A stretch of DNA of 64,000 nucleotides from Larix kaempferi. Its lineage: Eukaryota > Streptophyta > Pinopsida > Pinales > Pinaceae. Shown here one piece after another: positions 36,394 through 48,060 of the stretch. Every line of letters begins with the position of its first letter. Within the stretch, counting starts at the first letter, position 1. The notes below the pieces were generated by a model, which ran no database searches, was not told where the DNA came from, and saw only the letters and a program-made list of their open reading frames with translations. Location of the stretch: contig BSBM01002076.1 of assembly GCA_027924585.1 (NCBI GenBank), positions 186,001 through 250,000 on the forward strand. The letters run 5' to 3'. Made by a program: the position numbers and the translations under genes.

Positions 36394-38931
36394 ATGGTTG
36401 TCACCCGCGTAGGAGCAAAAACCATGGAGGAAGCACTTGCAGCCATCCAAACCAAACTCAAGGTTCTTGATGAAAATTTTCTTGGCCTCCATCTTGAACA
36501 TTCAGCCATGATTAACAAACGACAGTGCGAATTTTCATTAGGCAATGGGTTCTCTTCTTCCAGCAATTTTCGTGGTTCGAAGCTTGATTTTCCTCGCTTC
36601 AATGGTACTGATCCGACTGGATGGATCTATCGTGCAGAACAGTATTTCAGTATGCATAATACTTTTGATGTTAGCAAAGTTCCACTTGCATCATTTCATT
36701 TGGAACATGGAGCTCTTCAATGGTACCGTTGGTACATCAAGGCTCATGAAAAGCCAAAATGGACAGATTTTTGCCAGCTCCTTTTGCAACGATTTGGTCC
36801 TAGTGCTTTTGATGACTTCACAGGAGCCCTCACTAAACTTCACCAAATTGGCACTATGAGAGAGTATCAGACAGAATTTGAGAAACTAGCCAATCACACA
36901 GAAGGATTGTCTGATGAATTCTACAGGAGTTGTTTTATCAGTGGTCTTAAGGATGAAATCCGCTCAGAGGTTAAAATGTTATGTCCCAACATAATGATGG
37001 AAGCCCTGGGGTTGGTTAAGTTGGCAGAAGACAAGATTGCAACCCAACAACGCTCCAAACCCACTTTTGTTCCCTTCCGAAATATGGGTTCTCAGCGACC
37101 TCCCATCCCGCTAGCTCCTCGACCAACTCCTATCAAGCATTTGTCTGAAACAAAGATGCAGGCATGTAGAGAAAAAGGGATTTGTTATAATTGTGATGAG
37201 AAATTCACTCGGGGACATATATGTGTTCAGCAACAACTCTATCTCTTGGATGTGGATTCTCTGCCTGCCTCTGACATTGGTGAAGAAGCTCCAAATACAA
37301 TGGCTGATGAGGTCGCCATTCAGGAGCTGCCTATTGACCCTTCGTCTCAAGAAGACCACCTAGAAATATCTCTCCATGCTTTAGCTGGAATCACCACCCC
37401 CCAAACAATGCGTATCAGGGGTTACTTCAAGAAGCTTCCTCTTACAATACTCATTGATTTTGGTAGCACTCATAACTTCATTGACCCTTGGATCGTCGGA
37501 TTTCCAAACAGGTTGATTGTTTTGTCCATCTTTGCTCCAACTTTGAAGTCATGGTTACCAATGGGGGCACTTTACCTTGCAAGGGGAAGTGTCACAATGT
37601 GCGTATCTCTCTAGAATATTATAACCTACACTCTGACATGTTTGTCTTCTCCCTCGGCGAATGTGATGTGGTTTTGGGCATTCAATGGTTACGCACACTT
37701 GGCCCCATCTTATGGGATTTTGCTGAACTTTGGATGCAGTTTTCAGTCAATGGGAAACAACACAAATTTACGGGCTTACAACCAAGATCTCTCCACATCA
37801 TCAGTTCACATCGCTTGGAAAAGATCCTTAAGAAGAATTCACATGGTGTCATCGCTCAACTCCATTCCATTCAGATGCACCCATCAACGGTCTCCACTAC
37901 TCCCTTGGATAGATATGCAGGTGTCTTTGCTGAATTAGTGGGCTTGTCGCCTTCAAGAGACCATTCCGGTAAGAATTTAGTCGCATCTCCATCTCAGCAA
38001 GAAATGCTGGCTATTTTGCATGTAGTACATAAGTGGCAGCCATACCTATTAGTGAATTATTTCTGCATCAAGACTGATCTCTAGAGTCTGGAAAATTTCC
38101 TGGAACAACAGGTCTCCTCCCTAGCACACCTGAAATGGGTTATCCAACTCATGGGTTATGCCTATGCGATCACTTGCAAGAAGGTTAAGGACAATATGGT
38201 GGCAGATGCTCCTTCTCGCACATTTGATGACCCAGTTTCTCTTACAACTATTTCTCTGCTTGTTCCAAATTGGTTGCAATTTGTTCAACAGGGCTATTTC
38301 TTCTATGAACTCCATGCTTCTTCATTGGCAGGGCACTCTGGGTTCCTCACAATGTATGACCGGGAACAATATAAATTCTTTTGGCAGGGACTGAAAATGA
38401 CAATTCAACAAATGGCAGTTGATTGTGATACTTTCCAGGTCAACAAGGGTGAGATGACACTCCTTTCGGGACTACTCAAACCCTTGCCCATCCCTACACA
38501 GATTTGGACAACTATTTCTATGGATTTCCTAGAAGCGCTCTGGTGGTACAATACCACATCTAAAAGGACACCACATGAAGCAGTCTATGGATAGGCACCA
38601 CCAATTCTTCTTCCATACACCCTCAGCAGCTCCCTGGTTCAGGCAATTGACTCGATTCTTCGAAACTGCGATCAAATTCTGCTCATTCTGCAGGACAATC
38701 TTCACATGGAAAGAATTCGACTGAAACAACAAGCCAATTAGCACCGTTCTGAGCGCACTTTTCACGCAGCTGATATGGTTCTTCTTCATCTACAGCCTTC
38801 TAAGAAATCCTCCCTGAAACTCAAAAGGCATCAGTGGTCCGGAGTGCAACCCGAGGATGCTACTGGAGAACCCCTCGTTCAGATTCTGCATCAATTTCCA
38901 CCTCTCAAGCTTTGAGGACAAAGCTTTTTCT
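36394..38931 (+). pseudogene. Ty3/gypsy gag-pol with reverse transcriptase and most of integrase deleted
   Basis: The start at 36394 (MVVTRVGAK) follows the A-rich leader. The gag domain reads SKLDFPRFNGTDPTGWIYRA, AEQYF, FHLEHGALQWY and LHQIGTMREYQTEFEKLANH. A CX2CX4HX4C-type knuckle with one altered spacing, CYNCDEKFTRGHIC, lies at about 37180-37225. The aspartic protease motif is ILIDFGSTHNFID, with Phe where the family has a small residue. A frameshift near 37500 leads to GTLPCKGKC and CDVVLGIQWLRTLGPILWDF. At about 37965 the reading jumps to the end of RNase H (EMLAILHVVHKWQPYL) and DNMVADAPSRT, then a zinc-finger-side integrase piece (SLAGHSGF), another jump to RTPHEAVYG, and a chromo-side tail. 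It cannot replicate by itself. Confidence 0.9.
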
Positions 38932-38944
38932 AAGGGAGAGGGGA
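38932..38944 (+). promoter_or_regulatory. Polypurine tract of the gypsy element
   Basis: AAGGGAGAGGGGA lies directly before the TG that opens the 3' LTR. In the family this primes plus-strand DNA synthesis. Confidence 0.8.
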
Positions 38945-39327
38945 TGTTAGGAACCCATGTCAACCCTTCCATTTACTTTGTTAGTATATTGTTTTTGGAC
39001 GCATATGCTTTGTAAGTCGTCCCGTAGTATTTGTTGATCCATAGTTTGCATTATTGTTGTTGGACGCATATGCTTTGTAAGTCGTCCCGTAGTAATTGTT
39101 GATCCATAGTTTGTATTGGCCCATGGTTTGTATTGGCACATGGTATTGGCACCTAAACTTAGTATATAAGTTTGTGTTGAGACCAATGAAGGTACCGTGA
39201 AGTTATTTGTATTGAGCTTGCTCAAAGGAGGTTGCCCCCTCGAAGTGGCCTACGATCAATAAAGCGATTCTGAGTTCTATTATTTCTGCTATCTCATGTA
39301 TTCTCATTAATTAATTGTTGCAGGTTC
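38945..39327 (+). repeat. 3' LTR of the gypsy element
   Basis: It starts TGTTAGGAACCC after the polypurine tract, has TATATAAG near 39165 as a likely TATA box and AATAAAG near 39259 as a likely polyadenylation signal. The right edge is estimated (TTCACACA) because no second LTR is available. It contains a 65-bp tandem pair (GGACGCATATGCTTTGTAAG at 38997 and 39062). Confidence 0.7.
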
Positions 39328-39339
39328 TTCACACAAGTA

Positions 39340-40159
39340 TCTAAATAGATTGAATGGAGCATTCGGTTTCATGTGTATTCATATTTCCAGAGATCTACTC
39401 TTCCACTTCGAAGGATTGAAGATTCCAAGAGAGGTATGGTTGAAGTTGGAGACCCTCTTCAACAACTAAGATGAGCTAAGGGGCCATATTCTGGAGAATG
39501 AGTTGATTTCTCTTCAACCAAGCAGTTTCAATACCATCCAACAATTCTTTTCCAAATTCAAATCTTTGGTCATGCAATTCAAGCAGTGTGGCATTGAGAA
39601 GAAGCATGAGCAGTTGGTGCTATCCATTCTGAGCAAACTAGGTCTTGAGTTCTCCATCTTTGTCTCTACCTTCCATTTAGGGCGAATGTCAATTCCTGGT
39701 TGGAAGATGCCATCCTTAGGTGTTTTCATTGAATCTCTCATCCAAGAACAAGACAAATTGATCCAGATGGGTGCCTTAAAGGCCTCCAAAGATCAAGCTC
39801 TTATGGATGGAGAAGCAAAAAGTGCGAATGGAAAGGGGAAGCACAAGGGCAAGGAGAAGAGGCAATCTGAACCCAAGCAGAATGCCAAGTCAAGTCCATC
39901 AGAAGGAGCCTCTAGCTCCAAGAAGGACAAGAAAAAAGGATTTGAGAAATCCAAGTGTTCCTATTGCAAGAAAGGAAACCACTTAGAGAGATCTTGTATG
40001 CAGAAGAAGATAGATGAGATGACCAAGCTTCTTGAACATCCCAACATTGCCCTCCCAGAAGGTGCAAGAGAGACTGATTCTGGAAGTGAGTCTGATGGTT
40101 ATGCCCTGAAGGTTGGATTTTCAAAATCACAACCCCTCCTCATAGATTCAGGAGTGTAA
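39340..40159 (+). pseudogene. Ty1/copia gag fragment ending at the protease start
   Basis: The reading begins mid-gag (LNGAFGFMCIHISRDLLFHF), meets an in-frame TAA after LFNN (about 39468), and runs on as ELRGHILENELISL, SFNTIQQFFSKFKSLVMQFK and so on. A basic Ser/Lys-rich linker leads to the CCHC knuckle CSYCKKGNHLERSC (about 39953-39995) and ends at LLIDSG, the protease active site, with a stop at 40157-40159. Everything after that (protease, integrase, RT) is missing. It adjoins the gypsy 3' LTR without a spacer. Confidence 0.88.
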
Positions 40160-42879
40160 CATGCCTAGTACTTGAAACATTTTATGTTTGTGGAAAAACA
40201 TTACTCTAATTTTTATTGTAAAGTTTTATGATAATGACCAAGAATGGTCAAGGATGACTGTAAATGAATAATATTATTATTTAATAAATTAAAATAGGAG
40301 ACACTCACCCAAAGAGACTGTTGAAGAGTGTTCACTGACCCACTAGGAGGAATGAAACTAGTGTAGAAGGCAATGGACAAGTGGCAGCATCTGCACTCAC
40401 TTACTAGTTGTTGCAGGGGGAAACTTCCCTAAAAATGTGGTCATGTTCCCCAAGGATGGTGGAATTGAGCAGGTGTCTCATTAAATGTGAAACTGACCCA
40501 AAAGACCTAGGAAATATTTTATAACGATCGAATTGAGCAGAGGGCTCACAACTTTTTCCTTGTGTTGTTAGAACTGAGCACACAAGAGATTCAATGAGGG
40601 GAAGCTAGCTAATGAGTTGCAGAGTAAGACTATCTTATGCTGCTGAGTTGTAGAGAGAGTGTTATGTATGCAAGTCTTCATGATTGTTGAAGTACATAAG
40701 AGTGATTTGTATGCAAGTATCCATGATTGCTGAAGTACAAAGAGAGTGTTTTGTATGCAAGTCTTCTTGATTGTTGAAGTACAAACAAATTGTCTTGCTT
40801 CTACACAGTATCTTCATCCTGGTGGTTCAGTGAACAGGCTCGTGGGTCCAAAAGCAAGTGATCTTGGCTGCTTTCTGGAGAAGGTTGGGAGGAACGGTCC
40901 TCTTTGGGTGTTTGTCCACCCTATCAATTAACAGGTTCTACTTTGTTTTTAAATTATTTACTTCTAAACTGCTGATCTATTTCTGGAAACTGTATTGATA
41001 TGTTATCATAGTTTTTCAGATGTTTTCCTAGATATCAGTTAGCTGTTAGAAGTGATAGGTTACTGAACTGATAGATTATTTCTGTACAATGAATGGATGA
41101 ATAAAGATTGGAAAAATATAGAATGATGATTATAAATTTCTTCCTGTATTTTTCCTTTCACTTTCGTGATGTACTCTAGTATAGGAAGATGTTTAATTAA
41201 CATAGATAAAATGATCTGTAGATTCTGAGAAAAGGAATTGTTCATATAATATGTTAGATATAAAAGTATACTGTAATAAATTTACAGAACCTAATCTTCC
41301 TAGAGATTATCTTCGTTTTTCTTATGGTCTATCCAAGTTTCAGAACAATAGAGTTTATTGTTCAAAATAGAATAGATTTCTATAAGTAGAATGTTGCTCT
41401 CATTAACATGTAATTATTCAATATAAACATTAATTATTTACAAACAGTTAATATCAAAACCTAGCTGTAAAATCCACATTTAACTCATCATAGATTTTTA
41501 CACGGTAAATATAAACCCTAGATATGTAAATATTGCAATTTATATACATAGGTAGATTATATTGTACATAAACTAGAAATACTTACATCATCGATTCATA
41601 AGGAAGTTATAATCATATAAACAAAAGTATTATACTATCGAGATGTACAAGATCAACATAGAACAATAACTTATATTATTACAGTCCACTTTAGAAAACA
41701 AAAGAGTATCTTTCATATAAACAAAGTATACAATGTATGATCCATTTATTCTTAGGTCAAAATTATTTTCAAGGTATTGCTTATCTTAAACAAGCATAAA
41801 ATACAGAGTAAAGCATTGCCTAGTTACACAACATAAATACTTATATAAAATACAGTAATAATGCGAGTATTATTCATTAAGATTTTTTTATAAGTCTAAA
41901 TATATCCTGGCACAATTCAATAACAACGAACAGGATCACCAATTAATAGGCACAGAAGTATTATCAAAACCCTAATCTAGTGCTGATATAAATCTTCCAT
42001 CACAAATGTAAAAGCATGACAAGTTAGAGGGACAGTTCAGGGTCGAACCCTGTAACTAAAGTAGCATCATTGTATACAAGAGCATTACGGTGGGAGCTAA
42101 CCCTGTAATTCGTTAACATTATACAACATTATATTAAAATCATCAATTATGTCAAGGGTCAAACCCTGTAGACATCAGTCCATATTAAATATCATACAGT
42201 CAGTCATAAGAACTGCAGTAAAAACATATTTATCTATGCCATAAAACGAAACGATTGTCATCAACCAATAGATTTAATATAATCTTGAACAAGGGTTCGA
42301 GACCCGTAAGGGCTCACTCTGAGTTCACTAATAATATGAACCGGGTATAATACAACCCAGGATGTCAGTAACGATATAGTTGGTCCCCGTATTTATATGT
42401 AAACTATAAATAATACAAACCTAACTAATTTCTAAAACAGTTGACGTAATTGTAGTATTACAGAACGCATCAAAGACAGAGCTCGATGACATCTATTAGA
42501 TGCATTGTTGCCTTTTAATTAAACAGGTTAACAAAAGAATGGTTCATTTAAGGTTCACGGGTTCAAGTCTCAAGAGAGAGAGCTCTCTGGTTTTAATGTT
42601 TACACAAAATAAATACAAAATTTAAATACTTGATAGGGTGTAGGGTTTAACCCTGTAGAAATCAAACCACTTCAGAACCGAGAAATGATACAGACGCATA
42701 GGCATAATAATAACGAAGCTATGAAGTAGGGCTTGGCCCCAAAACAAAATACCCATTGATATTGCCAAAATACAAAGAAACAAACTGTCAAGGAGACCGA
42801 GAGCAACCAACACTTTTTATCATTTTAAGATGATCTATTTATTTCCATAAATAAGTACAAACGCAATGAACACTGCTCG
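40160..42879. other. AT-rich spacer with minisatellite and scattered hairpins
   Basis: 40650-40785 holds three ~44-bp units (GTATGCAAGTCTTCATGATT type with TTGAAGTAC). From 42038 to about 42660 there are short GGGTT/AACCC hairpins (see findings). I recognise no gene. The tail may include copia LTR or leader sequence that belongs to the gag piece at 43098. Confidence 0.45.
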
Positions 42880-43309
42880 GGTCTACCAAAATGGTACCCA
42901 AAAGAAACAAACAGAAATTCGAAACCCTTGAGGAGGTGCATCTTCTTGTCCAACAAGAAGTTCCAAATTCCAAGTTTGGAAAATTAGGGTTTCTCTGATA
43001 AACCCTAGGCCAACCAACTCCAGAACCAGTTTGGGCATCTCAAAAGTGGTAAGACCTAAAAGCTTTGCTATTTCCATTTGAAGTACTCATTCAATATGTC
43101 TCACCACACCAAGCTTGAGGATAGGGTTGAAGGAGCTGATAACTTCTGAGCATGGAAGTATAGGATTGCTCTTGTCCTTGAAGAAAATGATTTGGACAAA
43201 GTATGTAAATGAAGAGGTTCCAGCACTAGAGGGAGACGAGGCTAAGGCTATCCATAAGAAGAACTTGGTTAAGGCTAAGAGAATTATTGCAGACTCCATT
43301 AAGGATCAT
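42880..43309 (+). pseudogene. Ty1/copia leader and gag N-terminus
   Basis: From an ATG at about 43098 the reading is MSHHTKLEDRVEGADNF, an in-frame TGA, then AWKYRIALVLEENDLDK, followed after a one-base shift by NEEVPALEGDEAKAIHKKN and LVKAKRIIADSIKDHL. This is the N-terminal gag region of plant copia elements. The match stops at about 43309, exactly where the minus-strand ACR fragment begins. The 200 bases before the ATG are taken as leader. Confidence 0.8.
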
Positions 43310-43311
43310 CT

Positions 43312-44140
43312 CATGATAACAGTCACAAGAGGCTTGGCGTTTCCATTGTCGTTGAGACGACGAGGCCTGCCTCTAGTTCCACCCAATTTCTCATAATCGT
43401 GGTCACCAAACATCAATTGATGCAACCTCCTTTTTTTGTGAGCGGATCCCATTGACACCACTGTTTTAGCACCTCAGATGTTGCTATTTCCACTCGTTAC
43501 ATTTAGCAAGAGTTCTTTGGTTTTACAAATATTTTGTTGGCCTTCCATGGGAGCACCTGTGTCCCCATCAGTAACATAAACAAGACACGAAACCCTCCTT
43601 TTGTGAGTCCACACCTGTGCTTCCACAACGTTAAAATTTTAGGTCACTAAGTATGGCAAATATTTCAGATAGTAGCCGCGGTCGGTTTGTGCTTGTTAAT
43701 TCAATTGTTGTGTGTTCATCTGCTACCTCTACACCTAGTGATTTCCCAAACAAAGGCAGTATGGAAGGGTCTGTTGCCAATGTCTGCAACACAACAAATG
43801 CATGATTTAGGGATCCTAATAGAAAAAAAAAGGAACCTCCCATTAGAAAAATAAGAAATTGTTTTGTTTTGTTAACTCTGGTTTGAAATAAATTCAAACA
43901 TACCTTCTCAATATTCCCAATTATGCCTTCATCTGTAAGTTTTTTGCCATTTTCGTTTGTGACATGGAACACTTCCACAGTAGAAAGTGTCAAGGGCAGG
44001 ACTAAAACAATGGTAAGAGTATTAACCTACAAAAACAGAAACATAATATCATTAATTACAAACCTACCGTCCATGAACCATCTCCCATCTGAAGAAACAT
44101 AAGCCTTGTTGATTTTAAGGTTCAAGTTCGCCATCCCTCT
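43312..44140 (-). pseudogene. ACT-domain repeat (ACR) protein gene fragment
   Basis: ACR proteins are plant proteins made of several ACT domains, thought to sense amino acids. Three exons can be joined in phase: 44068-44140 (LNLKINKAYVSSDGRWFMD), 43904-43971 (VFHVTNENGKKLTDEGI) and 43312-43783 (EHTTIELTSTNRPRLLSEI). The introns have GTAGGT and GTATGT donors. An extra T after SDLKF shifts the frame; in the next frame it continues NVVEAQVWTHKRRVSCLVYV and RRLHQLMFGDHDYEK up to the junction with the copia gag piece. Both gene ends are missing. The retained introns show it is a DNA-level copy, not a retrocopy. Confidence 0.88.
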
Positions 44141-44220
44141 AGTCTCCATTCTATCTAAAGAATAGCTTCTTCTTCATTTTCATAGGGAATGACAAAATCC
44201 TGATTTGGGGAGTTATCGAT

Positions 44221-44540
44221 CTACTCATCCGGCTCTAGCTCTACGGCAATCTGGCAGAAGTTGTGCAAAACAAAACAAGCAAGAACAGTTTGGGCAGCAT
44301 ACTTGACATCCACATTCAATTTCTCCAATATCTTCCACCTATTCTTCAGAACAGCAAAGGCATTACCAATCTTGGCTTGTTCTCTGAGAAGATCCTCATC
44401 AAACTGATTCTCCCTGATTGCCTCATGACTGCCCAAATTGAAAGGAATAACGAGAAACGACATAAAAGGATATGACTGTGGAATTGAGGCAGCAGGATAA
44501 GGAATACCCATATCAAAAGCATTATATAAGGGCACGAATG
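44221..44540 (-). pseudogene. PIF/Harbinger transposase (DDE_Tnp_4) C-terminal fragment
   Basis: The end of the reading, FAVLKNRWKILEKL and YAAQTVLACFVLHNFC followed by QIAVELEPDE, matches the conserved C-terminus of plant Harbinger transposases and their ALP1-like relatives, where an Arg-Leu-Lys-x-Arg-Trp helix precedes ACCxLHN. The upstream catalytic core is absent or unrecognisable. It lies 80 bp upstream of the ACR fragment on the same strand. Confidence 0.75.
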
Positions 44541-45299
44541 GATTCACAAGAATCGAACACCGGCGACCTGTCGTGGGTGATATATATGGTCCTGCATATA
44601 TGCAGATTCGTGGTGGTTGGAACATAGCATAAGGACCTAGTGTAAACTCCTGGGCACATGGGTCTAGACGTACAGAAGAAGCCGAAGAAGCACGACCAAA
44701 ACCCCATTTAACGCACGAACCCTAACGAACATAATTTCAATTGAAGCTCCCAATGATGTACACAAAGATGCTGTAAATACCTTGATTGAACCTGAAATCA
44801 CTATCGAAGCTTAAAATGAGAACTCTTTTTGGAGCTTATGAAGCACAAATGCTCTAAATACTTTTATTTGGAGCGAGAAATCACTACTGAAACTGAGAAT
44901 GTCGTATCTGCGTTCTTTCGAATCTCACCTTCTTATTGCTGCGGATGCTGGATCTGCAGGGTGCCTAATATGCCATTGAAGACGGGGTCAAACCGAACCA
45001 AACATGGCACTATTTCGATTCCCATGACTGCACAAAAGAGTATGTATTGGCTCTTCTACAAGTTTAGTATTTCCACACAAATTATAGATCTGAACACCAA
45101 ATTTAACGGGCTCCTTCAAGACCTTCAAAGTGACTTCTCAATTTTTGTTCCTTTAGCTATGCTTGCCCAGGTCCAAGGATTGGCATACCGTATTTCTCTT
45201 TGAAATTTTTTTTGGCCTCCCCAGCCCTACCCGGCTCCCAACCCGGAGCCTGTCTCAGCCCCCATGCCTGCCCAGTCTTCCTCAAGAGTGCACTGATCG
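44541..45299. other. Unassigned stretch
   Basis: A moderately open frame at 44829-45203 (+) shows no family signature. Nothing else is supported. Confidence 0.4.
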
Positions 45300-45520
45300 A
45301 AACTTCACCCACACACAAGAGCAGTTAATTGAAAAGGATGACGAACAACAAAGAACGCGAGTTGAAAGTGGAAACTTCACCGACACGCAAGAGCGGTTAG
45401 TTGAAAAGTACGGGTGGCGAAAGGTGGTTGGAAAATTGAAAAAGATGCGTGGCGAAAGGTGGTTGGACAATTGAAGGTGGTTGGACAATTGAAAAAGACA
45501 CGTGGCGAAAGGTGATTGGA
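45300..45520. repeat. Short tandem repeats with GTGGCGAAAGGTGGTTGG units
   Basis: Two ~62-bp spaced copies of CA(C/G)AAGAGC(A/G)GTTA(A/G)TTGAAA are followed by three GTGGCGAAAGGTG(G/A)TTGG units about 36-52 bp apart. Confidence 0.75.
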
Positions 45521-45587
45521 TAGACAAACAAGAAATCTAGCTACAGGAGAATGGAATGTCTCTCCCAGAAAGAACGCCTTCGGCGTA

Positions 45588-45632
45588 AAAATTCATGTTT
45601 GACGGGACAAAAGGCATTAGTGGAGAAAGAAA
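45588..45632. repeat. Single copy of the TTCATGTTTGACGGGACAAA repeat
   Basis: It matches the units at 16837-17300 through GGCATTAGTGGAGA. Confidence 0.8.
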
Positions 45633-47938
45633 CATGCAGAGTTGGAATTTCATTTCATCTCTGTCTCTCCAACTGAATTTTTATTTGGCCAGTCACACAA
45701 TTATAACCCTTCAGCAATGAAGTTTTACTAGCAATTGCCCCATGAGGGGCAAAAGGGACGCCGAGTGGAAAAAAAAATAAGGAAGGATAATGATTTACAA
45801 CATGAAATTTGATCACTATATAATTGTTGTAAGTGCACAAAAATAAAAATATCTATACTCTTCAAAATGACAAGTATTAATTGTTGACAAAAAGATTGTA
45901 AATTTTGGCAAAAAGATTGTAATTCTGACTTAAAAAATATTTTATATATATTATAGAAAAAAAATCAAGTAAAATAATTTCATTGTATATAAATTTGACA
46001 AATATTCATTTTCAATTGGCAAATCAATTTTGGAAAATTTTGAAAAATATATACAAATATTTAAGCAAAGGCAATCTTATTTATGTTTTAGTATGAGTGA
46101 TCTACACACAACAGAGTTTCCTAAAAAAATTTGATTTTTTGGTTGGGCATAAGTTTTCTCCCCTGGTTTTGTTTGCAGATTACTTGGTCATAAGTTTTCT
46201 CCTCTCTGGTTTTGTTTGCAGATTCAATACCTCAAAATCATTGAAAAGAGTGGATAAGAAGAGTTTCCATGGGTTAGATACATCAGAATGGCAGGTGAAT
46301 ATGAACTAAGGATGATTTAGATTCAGACATTTGTTGGTATAGTCTTTCAAGACTTTATTGGTTGTTTACATTCTCAATTTGTACAGGTTGTAGACTTTAA
46401 GCATATCCAAGTGAGGGATAAAAGAAAAACTGGGCGTTATGAGGCTATTCTTTCAACATGTGTTTTTCAGCTTTCTAATTGTTGAGAATCAAACAATCTT
46501 TGGGGAGTCCTCACACAAAAACTTGAAGTTTTGCAGAGTTCTTTCTTTAATTGATTTTCCCCTGAATCTTATTTTGTAGAGATCATCTATTGAGTGAGCA
46601 AAACATTAGGGTTTCATGTAACTTTACATCCACTATAAAAATAGTCCTATAATAATATTTGGTGGATATGAAACATGCATTTGGATATGACAATGGAAAT
46701 GTACAAGATTGAATTTTTATTTGCATTAATAATCTTTTTCCAAATGTGACTATAAATTCAACCAAGCAATAACACTAGTTTAAAATATATGTTGGCTGAA
46801 CTAAACCTAGCAGTATCTCCTACCTTTATGTGAGAATAAAACTTTTGGATACAATCATTTATGTGTCCTCTGGAGATATAACACAATGACAATGCATAAT
46901 TACATTACTGTCATGACCTTCTCTAGATGGTATTGACTCTTTTGAACTTTTGAACTATCATGTACAACTTAAGAACCTTGCCTCATTTACTTGCCATTGT
47001 ATCAGGGAACCATAATACTCTGCACATATGAGATATTAATGCATGATTAAAATCAATAAATTTGTAAGAGCTCTTTTCATTCACTTCACATGTCACATTA
47101 CACTCCATATTTGTGTAGGTTGTGCTCATTCGTTGACTTGCACTAATGAAAGACTAGACATCCTTGATGATGCTTCCCAGTTATAAAATTTATGTCTTGC
47201 TTCTCATAACAATGTTTTTCCAAAAGCGAGTATAAATTACACTAAGAAACATAGATTTAAAAGTTTTGTTGGGTCGACTAAAGTCAGTAGGATCTGGAAC
47301 CTTTATGTGTCCTTTGGAGCTATAAGACAATAAAAATGCATATGTGCAATACTGTTATAACCTTGTCTTAATCGTATACACTCTTTTGAACAGTTGAACC
47401 ATCTTATACAACTTTAAAAACTTACCTCATTTACTTGCCATTGTAACAAGGAACCATAATATTACAGACATATGGGATAGCAATGCATGATTAAAATCAA
47501 TAAATTGGCAAGAGGTCTTTGCTTCCAATTCATAGGACACATTATGCCCAATATTTGTGTAGGATTTAGTACTTGCAATCTTGTAATTGTTACTGCAATT
47601 TTTTTACCATAATACAATGTCTCCATTTGAGATATAACGGCTATTCAACTCAATCAACTTTTCTATGTTCTAAAGGAATGATTGTGACATGATAAATGTT
47701 GGAGTTAGATCTCAAACTCTTGAACCAATACTCATAGATCGTATACTTCTCTTGGTAAATTGACAGCACAGATCTAGGAGAGTCCCCCTAGTTCTGACCA
47801 AGTGCATCACTGCATATGGGAAACAAAACAGACCACATTAGTTAATGAACGTCATTGTATAGATAGTAGATGTAGCAGCACAAGAAAACAAACACATTAC
47901 CATTTTAATAATAAGATTACAAACCTGCAAGTTGTTTA
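45633..47938. other. AT-rich spacer with two duplications
   Basis: A pair of ~46-bp copies (ATAAGTTTTCTCC to GGTTTTGTTTGCAGATT) lies at 46147-46223. A diverged ~400-bp direct duplication is at about 46735-47125 and 47210-47565, aligned for example at CCTCATTTACTTGCCATTGT (46981 and 47425). No gene is seen. Confidence 0.55.
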
Positions 47939-48060
47939 CTTATAAGGAATTTCTGTAACATTGGTGTGAAGAGCTTCTTGTACTTGAGGTAGATGAAAGT
48001 ATATTTTGGAATACTGTTCAGTGCAAGGATCATACTCCCCAAACAAATGTCTCCATGACT
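47939..48060 (-). pseudogene. Serine carboxypeptidase-like (SCPL) exon fragment
   Basis: The exon reads [26 protein letters not shown] and [13 protein letters not shown]. This is the conserved part of plant serine carboxypeptidases around the disulfide cysteine and the helix before the second catalytic segment. A stop (47936-47938) or a lost donor follows PYK. The catalytic Ser, Asp and His regions are not found nearby. Confidence 0.82.

Noticed and set aside
42290-42310. A tRNA gene at the B-box-like GGTTCGAGACC
   Set aside because: No A-box, acceptor stem or anticodon arm can be laid out around it.
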